Part shown: piece after piece, positions 9,307 to 17,246 of the stretch
Layout of the letters: each line of letters opens with the position of its first letter
How positions within the stretch are numbered: the first letter of the stretch is position 1
NCBI GenBank assembly: GCA_041658245.1
Contig: JBBAAM010000001.1
Span: forward strand, 1-64,000
Length of the DNA stretch: 64,000 nucleotides
Reading direction: 5' to 3'
Source of the DNA: Fen-1258 sp041658245
Lineage (GTDB): Bacteria > Bacteroidota > Ignavibacteria > Ignavibacteriales > Melioribacteraceae
Notes under the pieces: generated by a model
Told to the model about the DNA's origin: nothing
The model's input: the letters and a program-made list of their open reading frames with translations, nothing else
The model's database searches: none
Program-made: the position numbers and the translations under genes

Positions 9307-9858
9307 ATGACCAAAAGCAAATTATTTTATTCGGAAGCATATAAAGAGATCGAGAAAAAGATAACAGACTTCATAAATACCCATAAAGAATTTATGAGTG
9401 AGACGACCGCAACAAGTCCAAGGGCCGCGGGAGATGCGATACAATCTGTCCTTGCAGAAAATTTTCAAAAAATACTTGGCGAATACTGTGGTGAGTATAG
9501 TGCCTCATTTGCCAGAAGAGCAATGGCCGATATGGCTTTCAACGATAAAGAGGGCAACTATAATGTTGTTGATGTTAAAACTCACAGAATAGACACAAAA
9601 TTCAATATGCCGAATTTAACATCTGTAGAAAGATTAGCAAGATTTTATGAAGACGACGCAAATTATTTTGTTATTCTTAATGTCGCATATAATATAATGG
9701 GGACAAATATAAAAGTTGAAGCTGTGAATTTTGTTCCCATTGAATTTTTGTCGTGGGATTGTTTAACGATTGGTGCATTAGACTGGGGGCAAATTCAGAT
9801 TGCAAACGCGAACAAGATAATAATCAATCAAAATTATTCAAAAAAAAATGGATGTTAG
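9307..9858 (+). CDS. Type II restriction endonuclease, HincII-like (C-terminus frameshifted)
   Basis: The PD-(D/E)XK fold residues are Asp75 and Asp89-Val-Lys91 (VVDVKTHR). The segment SPRAAGDAIQ and the region after the catalytic lysine (KFNMPNLTSVERLA, later LDWGQIQI) resemble R.HincII from memory of that sequence, including order and spacing. The frame ends early at 9858 just after a run of nine A (9840-9848). Adding one A would continue the protein through 9965 with KKKWMLEFCEV and a helical tail like HincII's, giving 219 residues. It cleaves DNA left unmodified by the upstream methyltransferase if intact. The frameshift may be real inactivation, A-run slippage or sequencing error. Confidence 0.82.
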   Translation: MTKSKLFYSEAYKEIEKKITDFINTHKEFMSETTATSPRAAGDAIQSVLAENFQKILGEYCGEYSASFARRAMADMAFNDKEGNYNVVDVKTHRIDTKFNMPNLTSVERLARFYEDDANYFVILNVAYNIMGTNIKVEAVNFVPIEFLSWDCLTIGALDWGQIQIANANKIIINQNYSKKNGC

Positions 9859-9965
9859 AATTTTGCGAAGTGATGTTGGAGTTTTATCCCAAAGAAGTAA
9901 TTAAAATTAGCGAACGAATTGAACACTTTAAGAAAGTAAAAACTTTTTGGATCACTAAAGAATAA
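9859..9965 (+). other. Out-of-frame C-terminal tail of the restriction endonuclease
   Basis: Read one frame over from the A9 run, this stretch encodes WMLEFCEVMLEFYPKEVIK followed by ISERIEHFKKVKTFWITKE and a stop at 9965. It aligns with the helical end of HincII-type enzymes, so it is the natural continuation of the gene at 9307 rather than a separate gene. Confidence 0.65.
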
Positions 9966-9994
9966 TTCATAAATCCTAAATCAGAAACAAAAAC

Positions 9995-10024
9995 ATGACA
10001 ACCATTTTCGAAAAAAGTAGTACT
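9995..10024 (+). repeat. Remnant copy of the gyrA 5' end (copy 2)
   Basis: ATGACAACCATTTTCGAAAA followed by AAGTAGTACT. It matches the gyrA start with a synonymous ATA to ATT change and one extra A, then stops (TAA). It is a direct repeat of copy 1 and closes the restriction-modification insert on its right side. Confidence 0.82.
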
Positions 10025-10120
10025 TAATCATGATCTTGTTCGTGATCATGCTCTTGCTCAAAAGAAGAGATCATGATTAAGACCCGCCTGCCGGACGGGC
10101 AGGTCAAGAGCACGATCAAG
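10023..10120. repeat. Compound palindromic repeat
   Basis: Contains perfect 14-bp arms CTTAATCATGATCT (10023-10036) and AGATCATGATTAAG (10068-10081) around GATC-rich words. A GC-rich hairpin CCTGCC-GGAC-GGGCAGG (10087-10103), unlike the AT-rich surroundings, comes next, followed by CAAGAGCACGATCAAG words. The GATC words are related to the repeat after gyrB. No gene is present between 9966 and 10250. Confidence 0.6.
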
Positions 10121-10156
10121 AAAAAAATTTAATTAATTAAAAAAGATATAATACTG

Positions 10157-10180
10157 ATGACAACGATATTCGAAAAAGTA
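10157..10180 (+). repeat. Remnant copy of the gyrA 5' end (copy 3)
   Basis: ATGACAACGATATTCGAAAA and then AGTA, encoding MTTIFEKV like GyrA with one synonymous change (ACC to ACG), then diverging into a short frame that stops at 10201. It lies only 94 bases before the true gyrA start. Confidence 0.8.
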
Positions 10181-10201
10181 ACACACATTAAACAAACGTA
10201 A

Positions 10202-10220
10202 AGCGAACAGGCTGTTCGCT
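10202..10220. repeat. Short palindrome AGCGAACA-GGC-TGTTCGCT
   Basis: Perfect 8-bp arms with a 3-base loop between gyrA remnant 3 and the true gyrA start. It is the only recognisable content of that 70-base segment. Confidence 0.6.
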
Positions 10221-10250
10221 CAACAAAAACAGAACAAGAATAAATAAACT

Positions 10251-12698
10251 ATGACAACCATATTCGAAAAAGTAGTTCCCGTATCACTCGAAGAAGAAAT
10301 GAAATCATCTTACATAGATTATGCAATGAGCGTAATTGTTGCACGTGCATTACCCGATGTAAGAGACGGATTAAAGCCGGTTCACCGCAGAGTTCTATTC
10401 GGCATGCACGAGCTTGGCGTTCCTCATAATAAACCATATAAAAAATCCGCACGTATCGTTGGTGAAGTGCTTGGTAAATATCATCCGCACGGAGACACCG
10501 CGGTTTACGATTCGATGGTGCGCATGGTTCAAGATTTTTCTCTGCGTTATCCTTTGGTGGACGGACAAGGAAACTTCGGCTCCGTTGACGGCGACTCACC
10601 CGCGGCAATGCGTTACACTGAAGCGCGTCTTGCAAGAATTGCAGATGAAATGCTTCGCGATCTTGATAAGAACACAGTTGCATTCGCAACAAACTTTGAT
10701 GAATCATTACAAGAGCCGACCGTTCTTCCATCTTACTTACCGAACTTATTAGTAAATGGCGCAAGCGGTATAGCAGTTGGCATGGCAACAAATATTCCAC
10801 CGCATAACCTTGGCGAAATAGTTGACGGACTTGTTGCAATAATTGATAAACCGAAAACGACTCCGGAAGAGTTGATGAAATATGTTAAGGCGCCGGATTT
10901 TCCAACGGGCGGAATTATCTACGGTTACGATGGAGTGAAAGAAGCATTCCTTACCGGACGCGGAAGAATAGTTATCCGGGCAAAAGCCAACATTGAAACA
11001 TTAAAGAACGATAGAGAAAATATTATCATCACGGAAATTCCGTATCAAGTAAATAAAGCAACGTTGATAGAAAAAATTGCCGAGCTTGTGCGCGGTGGAA
11101 AAATAGACGGCATCTCAAACATCCGCGATGAATCAGACCGCGACGGCATGCGTGTCGTTATAGAATTGAAACGGGACGGACAACCGGTATTGACGCTGAA
11201 TCAACTTTTCAAACACACGGCTATGCAGGTAACGTTCGGCGTTATAATGCTTGCGCTCGTGAACGGTCAGCCGAAAGTTTTAACGCTTCAGCAGATGATG
11301 CAGCACTTCCTCGATCACAGAATGGACGTGTTGATCAAACGGACGAAGTTCGATCTTGATGCAGCAGAAAGACGAGCACATATTTTAGAAGGATACATTA
11401 TTGCGCTTGATAGCATTGACGCAGTAATTCAGACGATCAAGAAATCGAAAGACACAGAGACTGCAAAAAATAATTTGATGAAAAAATTCAAGCTTTCGGA
11501 AATTCAAGCGAAGGCAATTCTTGATATGCGCCTGCAGCGCTTAACGGGACTTGAACGACAAAAAATAGAAGATGAATACAAAGAAACAATTAAGTTCATC
11601 GAAAAACAGAAAGGCATTCTAACAAACGAAAAGAAAAGATGGACAATAATTAAAGACGAACTTCTTGCTCTGAGAGAAAGATATGCCGATGAACGCAGAA
11701 CTTCTATCGAACGCGAGCTGAAAGAATTTTCGCTTGAAGATATAATTGCAGAGGAAGATGTTGTTGTAACAATTTCTCACGCGGGATTTATCAAGCGCTT
11801 TCCGGTTAGCGGCTACAGAAAACAAGGAAGAGGCGGTAAAGGAGTAACCGGCGCCGGAACAAGAGAAGAAGATTTTATAGAGCACATGTTCATTGCGTCA
11901 ACACATCACTACATTATGTTTTTCACCGATCGCGGAAAATGTTACTGGCTCAAAGTTCATGAAATTCCTGAAGGCGGACGCGCTACAAAAGGAAGATCTA
12001 TTTTAAATCTTATCGAAAAAGATAAAGAAGAAAACATCACTGCATTTGTTACTGTAAAAGAATTTACCGATGATAAATTTATTGTGATGGCGACTGAAAA
12101 AGGAACGGTGAAGAAAACAGTTCTCTCGGCTTATTCAAATATCCGCAAAGGAGGAATAAACGCAATCAGTCTTACTGCGGGCGACCGTTTGATAGAAGCG
12201 AAACTGAGTGAAGGAAAGAATGAGATCATCATCGGAACAAGAAACGGAATGGCAACCCGCTTCAACGAAAAAGATGTCCGCAATATGGGCAGAACTGCAA
12301 CCGGCGTGCGCGGAATTAGATTAGGCAAAGGCGATGTTGTAATAGGAATGCTTGTAATCCGTAACGCAACAACATTGATGGTTGTTACAGAAAAAGGATT
12401 TGGCAAACGCTCCGAGATAGAAGACTACAGATTATCAAGACGCGGCGGCAAAGGAGTTATTACTGTGAAGACCTCCGACAGAAACGGAAAACTAATTGCG
12501 ATGAAAGAAGTAAACGATGCGGACGAACTTGTTATTATTACAACGGGCGGAATGGTAATCCGCCAAGCAGTTAAAGAACTGCGTGTTATGGGAAGAAACA
12601 CGCAAGGAGTAAGATTAATCCGTTTGAACGAAGGAGACGATATTGCAGATATAGCACGCGTAATTCCAGAAGAAGAAAACGGAAACGGAGAAGAATAA
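10251..12698 (+). CDS. gyrA: DNA gyrase subunit A
   Basis: DNA breakage-reunion subunit of gyrase. The 815-residue protein begins MTTIFEKVVPVSLEEEMKSS, carries the active-site tyrosine in AAMRYTEARLA and the DGLKPVHRRVLF segment. Its C-terminal beta-pinwheel includes a GyrA-box-like QGRGGKG. The start codon is unambiguous because MSVIVARALPDVRDG follows at the normal distance. It is separated from gyrB by inserted transport and defence genes, and its first 24-29 bases recur three times upstream. Confidence 0.97.
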   Translation: MTTIFEKVVPVSLEEEMKSSYIDYAMSVIVARALPDVRDGLKPVHRRVLFGMHELGVPHNKPYKKSARIVGEVLGKYHPHGDTAVYDSMVRMVQDFSLRYPLVDGQGNFGSVDGDSPAAMRYTEARLARIADEMLRDLDKNTVAFATNFDESLQEPTVLPSYLPNLLVNGASGIAVGMATNIPPHNLGEIVDGLVAIIDKPKTTPEELMKYVKAPDFPTGGIIYGYDGVKEAFLTGRGRIVIRAKANIETLKNDRENIIITEIPYQVNKATLIEKIAELVRGGKIDGISNIRDESDRDGMRVVIELKRDGQPVLTLNQLFKHTAMQVTFGVIMLALVNGQPKVLTLQQMMQHFLDHRMDVLIKRTKFDLDAAERRAHILEGYIIALDSIDAVIQTIKKSKDTETAKNNLMKKFKLSEIQAKAILDMRLQRLTGLERQKIEDEYKETIKFIEKQKGILTNEKKRWTIIKDELLALRERYADERRTSIERELKEFSLEDIIAEEDVVVTISHAGFIKRFPVSGYRKQGRGGKGVTGAGTREEDFIEHMFIASTHHYIMFFTDRGKCYWLKVHEIPEGGRATKGRSILNLIEKDKEENITAFVTVKEFTDDKFIVMATEKGTVKKTVLSAYSNIRKGGINAISLTAGDRLIEAKLSEGKNEIIIGTRNGMATRFNEKDVRNMGRTATGVRGIRLGKGDVVIGMLVIRNATTLMVVTEKGFGKRSEIEDYRLSRRGGKGVITVKTSDRNGKLIAMKEVNDADELVIITTGGMVIRQAVKELRVMGRNTQGVRLIRLNEGDDIADIARVIPEEENGNGEE

Positions 12699-12708
12699 AA
12701 ACAAAACA

Positions 12709-12900
12709 ATGGAAAAAGTAGTTAGAAAAATATCGTTAAAAGATAAGCGCAATTACGATCTTGAATACTGGCTTTCAAAAACACCCGAAGAAAGGTTTGC
12801 TGCCGCAGAAGAATTAAGAAATAGATACAAGAGGTATTTGGGAAATGCTTACAAAGGATTTCAGAGAGTTCTTACAGTTACTAAACGAACATCAAGCTGA
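12709..12900 (+). CDS. Small protein paired with nucleotidyltransferase
   Basis: A 63-residue charged protein (DYWLSKTPEERFAAAEELRN type) that overlaps the following nucleotidyltransferase gene by 56 bases. Such short proteins regularly precede this nucleotidyltransferase type, an arrangement typical of toxin-antitoxin pairs, where this would be the antitoxin. It begins 10 bases after the gyrA stop. Function is inferred from the pairing only. Confidence 0.6.
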   Translation: MEKVVRKISLKDKRNYDLEYWLSKTPEERFAAAEELRNRYKRYLGNAYKGFQRVLTVTKRTSS

Positions 12901-13300
12901 GTACATTGTTGTTGGTGGACAAGCGGTAATATATTATGGTTACATTCGCTTCACAGGCGATCTAGACGTGTGGATAAATAACACCGAGACTAACGCCCAG
13001 AAGATGATAACCGTTTTAAATGAATTTGGTTTTGAATCGTTGGGTTTATCAAAAATGGATTTTATGGAGAATGACGCAATTATTCAGCTTGGTTATGAAC
13101 CAGACAGAATTGATATCATGACTTCTATTGCCGGATTGGATTTCGTTACTAGCTACAAAAGAGCAGTGAAAACAGAATATGATGGAGAAGAAATATTTTT
13201 ATTATCTTTTGATGATTTAAAAATAAACAAGAAAGCTGCCGGAAGACTACAGGACCTAACAGATTTAGAAAAATTAAAAAATACGAAGAAGAAAAAATGA
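12845..13300 (+). CDS. Nucleotidyltransferase-fold protein (DUF6036/AbiEii-like)
   Basis: A 151-residue protein whose N-terminal half has the minimal nucleotidyltransferase pattern: IVVGGQAVIYYGYIRFTGDLD supplies the G-G motif and the DLDVW aspartates (about residues 20-42). Further acidic residues are in PDRIDIM. Enzymes of this fold can add nucleotides to RNA or protein and serve as toxins (AbiEii type). It overlaps the small upstream gene by 56 bases and the downstream PLP enzyme by 4 bases. A toxin role is plausible but not shown. Confidence 0.65.
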   Translation: MLTKDFREFLQLLNEHQAEYIVVGGQAVIYYGYIRFTGDLDVWINNTETNAQKMITVLNEFGFESLGLSKMDFMENDAIIQLGYEPDRIDIMTSIAGLDFVTSYKRAVKTEYDGEEIFLLSFDDLKINKKAAGRLQDLTDLEKLKNTKKKK

Positions 13301-14502
13301 GAAATAAAAAATTACAATTCGATTCCAAAACAGTTCGCGCAGGAATGAATGATTATGAATTTGGTCCGGTTGTTCCGCCGATCTATCAAACATCCACATT
13401 TAAATTTGAGTCCGTAGAACAGGGTGCATCTCTTTTCAAAGGAGAAGGACACGGATATATTTACACACGTTTAGAGAATCCAGCTATCGAAGCGATGGAA
13501 AATGCAGTTGCGGAATTGGAAGGCGGACACAAAGCTTTGGGATGCGCAAGCGGAATGGCGGCAATAAGCACAATTTTTTTTACGTTACTTAAATCGGGCG
13601 ATCATGTAGTCTGTTCAAAATTTGTTTATGGACCAACACTTACTCTTCTTCAAAACATTTTAGGAAAGTTCGGAGTTGAATCAACATTTGTAGATACGGC
13701 ATTTCCCGAAGAAATTGAAAAAGCAATGAAACCGAACACAAAAGTTGTTTATGTTGAAACACCGGGAAATCCAACTCTTGCAATTTCCGATCTCGAAGCA
13801 GCATCAAAAATTGCACACGCACACGGCGCACTCGTTGTTGTTGATAATACATTCATGAGTCCGGCGCTTCAGCAGCCATTTCAGTTTGGCGTTGACGTAA
13901 TTCTTCACAGCATGACAAAATTTTTAAACGGATACGCAGACGTTGTTGCCGGAATTATAATAGTTAAAGATGAAGAGATGTTTCTTAAGATGAGAAAAAT
14001 TTTAAATCAACTCGGCGGAGTAATAGATCCGTTCAATTCATTTCTTGTTCACCGCGGATTAAAGACGCTTGCTTTACGAATGCAGAAACATTGTGAGAAC
14101 GCACAACTCATAGCAGAGTATCTCGAGAATCATCCGAAAGTTAAATGGGTTCGTTATCCCGGACTTAAAAGTCACCCAAATTATCAAGTCGGTTTGAAAC
14201 AGCACAACGGAACCGGCGGAATTATCTCGTTCGAATTAAAAGACGGATTGAAAGCCGGAGAAGTAATGATGAACTCCGTTAAGTTATGTACACTTGCAGT
14301 TTCACTCGGCGGAGTTGAAAGTTTAATCCAACACCCCGCAAGCATGACCCATTTATCAATGGGTGCTGATGCACGCAAGGATGCAGGAATTACTGAAGGA
14401 TTAGTTCGGCTATCGGTTGGAATTGAAAACGTGAAAGATATTATAGAAGATCTTGAGCAAGCGCTTGCAAAAATACCAAAGATGGAAAAAGCCGAAGCAT
14501 AA
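13297..14502 (+). CDS. Cys/Met metabolism PLP-dependent enzyme (cystathionine gamma-lyase/synthase or methionine gamma-lyase family)
   Basis: A 401-residue fold-type I PLP enzyme with the lysine motif HSMTKFLNG, the substrate-binding YIYTRLENPA and VYVETPGNPT. It acts on cystathionine, homocysteine or methionine side chains. Overall layout is close to methionine gamma-lyase, but the position of that enzyme's catalytic cysteine (YGCT) reads YGPT here, which favours cystathionine gamma-synthase/lyase-like chemistry. The ATG overlaps the end of the preceding gene (ATGA). Exact reaction cannot be fixed from sequence. Confidence 0.85.
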   Translation: MRNKKLQFDSKTVRAGMNDYEFGPVVPPIYQTSTFKFESVEQGASLFKGEGHGYIYTRLENPAIEAMENAVAELEGGHKALGCASGMAAISTIFFTLLKSGDHVVCSKFVYGPTLTLLQNILGKFGVESTFVDTAFPEEIEKAMKPNTKVVYVETPGNPTLAISDLEAASKIAHAHGALVVVDNTFMSPALQQPFQFGVDVILHSMTKFLNGYADVVAGIIIVKDEEMFLKMRKILNQLGGVIDPFNSFLVHRGLKTLALRMQKHCENAQLIAEYLENHPKVKWVRYPGLKSHPNYQVGLKQHNGTGGIISFELKDGLKAGEVMMNSVKLCTLAVSLGGVESLIQHPASMTHLSMGADARKDAGITEGLVRLSVGIENVKDIIEDLEQALAKIPKMEKAEA

Positions 14503-14672
14503 TTACAAACGCTACATAAACCCGGTTCATGATCTGCCGTAATAAATTTTGAATTGCGCTCTGTGTCGTCTCACTTCTCATAATTACAGCATAAATAAAT
14601 AGTTTGTAAAAAATCTGCCGCCAACCTATTTTTACCGCCAACTAATTCAACAAGCAAATTATTAACGGGACT

Positions 14673-16562
14673 ATGATGAACAGAAAAATTTTTACCGCTG
14701 TAATTTTTCTTTTAGCAACAATTTTGGTTGCGCAGAAATCTTCTTTAACCATTCCGCTAAACATTCAAAGAGCAATTGAAAAAAGCACACGCACGCTTGA
14801 AGGCAAACCCGGATCGAATTATTGGCAGAACAAAGCCGAATATAAAATTAAAGCAGAGCTTGAACCCAAATCTCGAAAGCTCTCCGGAGAGGAAACAATT
14901 ACCTACTATAATAATAGTCCCGATACGCTAAAGCAGATAGTTATAAAAATTCTGATGGACTTGTACCGCAAAGGGAATTCCCGGGATTTTGAAATTTCTC
15001 CGCGCGTACTAACAGAAGGAGTTCAATCAAAAGGAATATTTGTTAATGGTACCGAAATAAAAACAGACGGAACGAAAAATTCCTTGCGCCGGGAAGGAAC
15101 TAATCTTTTTGTTCCTCTTGAAAAACCGATTGCACCAAAATCTAAAGCAGAATTAAAGTTTCAGTGGAATTTTGTTCTACCGAATGAATCTCAAGTTAGA
15201 ATGGGCGCATACGACAGCACAACTTTCTTTGTGGCTTATTGGTTTCCACAGATTGCTGTGTATGATGACATTGACGGATGGGATGTTGTTAATTATACAG
15301 GTCAAGTTGAAACATATAACGATTTTTCAAATTATGAAGTTGAACTAATTGTTCCGAAAAACTATTTAGTCTGGGCTACCGGAGTTTTACAAAACCCGGA
15401 AGAAGTTTTTGCAAAAGAAATATTGGAACGATATAAAAAAGCTTACAGCTCAGACACAGTTGTTAAAATAGTAGAGGAGATGGATTATCAAAATGGATTG
15501 ACGACCGCGGACAAGGAGAAACTTATTTACAAGTTCAAAGCAGAGAACGTAATGGATTTTGCTTTTGCAACGAGTGACCATTATTTGTGGGACGGTTCAA
15601 GTTTGATTGTAGATAAAATTTCTGGACGTAGAACATTTATAGATGCGGCTTATAATAAATCATCAAAAGATTTTTATACGGTTGCAGAAGTTGCACGAAA
15701 AGCGATCGAAAGTTTTTCCACACACATTCCGGGAGTTCCTTTTCCTTATCCCGAGATGACAGTGTTCAATGGTGTGGGCGGAATGGAATTTCCGATGATG
15801 GTTAATGATTCATCCGTTCCGGATCTACAAGGCGAGGTGCACTTAACATCTCACGAAATTTCTCACACGTATTTTCCATTTTATATGGGGATCAACGAGC
15901 GCAAGTACGCGTGGATGGATGAAGGATGGGCAACAATGCTTCCGTTTGATTTTCAAACCGCCAACGCACCGGGATATGATCCAAGAAAAAGAAATGCGTT
16001 AAGCTATAGTGAATTCGCCGGCAACGAGCAAGACATACCGCCGATGGTTTTATCTTACGAATTGAGAGGCGCATCATATAGAACCGCTTCATATCGAAGA
16101 CCCGGAGCTGCTTATGAATTTTTACGTCAACTGTTAGGCGATGATTTTTTCAAAAAGTGTTTGCATGAATACATGAATCGCTGGAATGGAAAACACCCGA
16201 TACCCTATGATTTCTTTTTTACGTTTAATGAAACAGCGAGACAAGATCTTAATTGGTTCTTTAAACCATGGTTCTTCGAAACAAAATATCCCGATCTATC
16301 ATTGACAGCTAAAAAGATTGAGGGCGGAGTAAGCGTAAACGTTTCTAACAAAGGCGGCTTGCCGTTACCGATCATAATTAAATTTTATTACGAAGACGGA
16401 ACAAGCGAAATAGTATATGATAAAAACGCTGATGAGTGGAAAGACGGAAAGGTCGGGATACTAACAATTATCAAACAGAAGGCGAAAGTAAAAAGGATTG
16501 AACTTGGCAGCACACAGATATCGGACGTGAATTTGAACGACAACACCGTTGAATTTAAATAA
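14673..16562 (+). CDS. Secreted M1 family metallopeptidase
   Basis: A 629-residue protein with an N-terminal signal peptide (KIFTAVIFLLATILVAQ). The gluzincin motif HEISH (about residue 394) is followed by the third zinc ligand in DEGWATM, and GGMEFP replaces the usual GxMEN substrate loop. It is likely an aminopeptidase acting outside the cytoplasm. A truncated paralogue lies immediately downstream (16623-17120). The 170 bases before it (14503-14672) hold nothing recognisable. Confidence 0.9.
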   Translation: MMNRKIFTAVIFLLATILVAQKSSLTIPLNIQRAIEKSTRTLEGKPGSNYWQNKAEYKIKAELEPKSRKLSGEETITYYNNSPDTLKQIVIKILMDLYRKGNSRDFEISPRVLTEGVQSKGIFVNGTEIKTDGTKNSLRREGTNLFVPLEKPIAPKSKAELKFQWNFVLPNESQVRMGAYDSTTFFVAYWFPQIAVYDDIDGWDVVNYTGQVETYNDFSNYEVELIVPKNYLVWATGVLQNPEEVFAKEILERYKKAYSSDTVVKIVEEMDYQNGLTTADKEKLIYKFKAENVMDFAFATSDHYLWDGSSLIVDKISGRRTFIDAAYNKSSKDFYTVAEVARKAIESFSTHIPGVPFPYPEMTVFNGVGGMEFPMMVNDSSVPDLQGEVHLTSHEISHTYFPFYMGINERKYAWMDEGWATMLPFDFQTANAPGYDPRKRNALSYSEFAGNEQDIPPMVLSYELRGASYRTASYRRPGAAYEFLRQLLGDDFFKKCLHEYMNRWNGKHPIPYDFFFTFNETARQDLNWFFKPWFFETKYPDLSLTAKKIEGGVSVNVSNKGGLPLPIIIKFYYEDGTSEIVYDKNADEWKDGKVGILTIIKQKAKVKRIELGSTQISDVNLNDNTVEFK

Positions 16563-16622
16563 CAATAAAAAAAACATTATTGGCAGTAACGGCATCTAAA
16601 TGCGAAACAAAGTTGAGGCATC

Positions 16623-17120
16623 ATGAAAAACTTGTTAACATTCATTTCAAAAATCTTCTTCTCAGTAATTTTATTGACCAATATAACACAAGCACAAAAT
16701 TCTACTATCTACATTCCGCGCAACATTGTTAAGGCATATGAAAAAGGAACACGGTCTTACGACGGCAAACCCGGCGCGAACTATTGGATAAATCATTCTG
16801 ACTACAAAATACAAGCGGAAGTATTTCCGAAAGAACATACCGTTAAAGGATTTGCACAAATCAAATTTTACAATCAAAGTCCTGATACACTTAAACGGTT
16901 GGTGTTCCGGCTTTATCAAGTTCCTATTGATTTGAACGTTACATATACAGATAGCACTACAGAAAATATTCACAAAAGTACCGCATTATGGAAAACCGGA
17001 AACAAGGAAACAAAGATTGATCTCAAAACGAAAAAAGAGATTCAGAAAGTTGAGCTGAACACAAAATTGGTACCGGATGCTGATAGCAAGAACAATGTAT
17101 TTGAATTGAAGAAAAAATAG
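16623..17120 (+). CDS. Internally deleted paralogue of the M1 peptidase
   Basis: A 165-residue protein. After a signal peptide, residues about 25-100 (IPRNIVKAYEKGTRSYDGK and YKIQAEVFPKEHTVKGFAQI) parallel the N-terminal beta domain of the upstream peptidase. The last 60 residues (YTDSTTENIHK, then KKEIQKVELNTKL and NNVFELKK) parallel that enzyme's extreme C-terminus. The whole catalytic region with HEXXH is missing, as if about 450 codons were deleted in frame. It cannot be a peptidase; it may be a decaying duplicate or a binding protein. Confidence 0.75.
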   Translation: MKNLLTFISKIFFSVILLTNITQAQNSTIYIPRNIVKAYEKGTRSYDGKPGANYWINHSDYKIQAEVFPKEHTVKGFAQIKFYNQSPDTLKRLVFRLYQVPIDLNVTYTDSTTENIHKSTALWKTGNKETKIDLKTKKEIQKVELNTKLVPDADSKNNVFELKKK

Positions 17121-17246
17121 TTATGATCACACGGCTTCATCTCTTTATTAAGAGAGTGACGTTGGGCGGTGTAGATAAAAATCAATTGAGTCTTACGGAC
17201 CGGATTCATAAACTTACCATTGATTAATTAAAGAGGTTACACGGTA

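Noticed and set aside
12711..12722. GAAAAAGTAGTT near the start of the small gene after gyrA, also found in the gyrA start
   Set aside because: Only 12 bases, no flanking similarity; best explained by the common codons for EKVV rather than another gyrA remnant.
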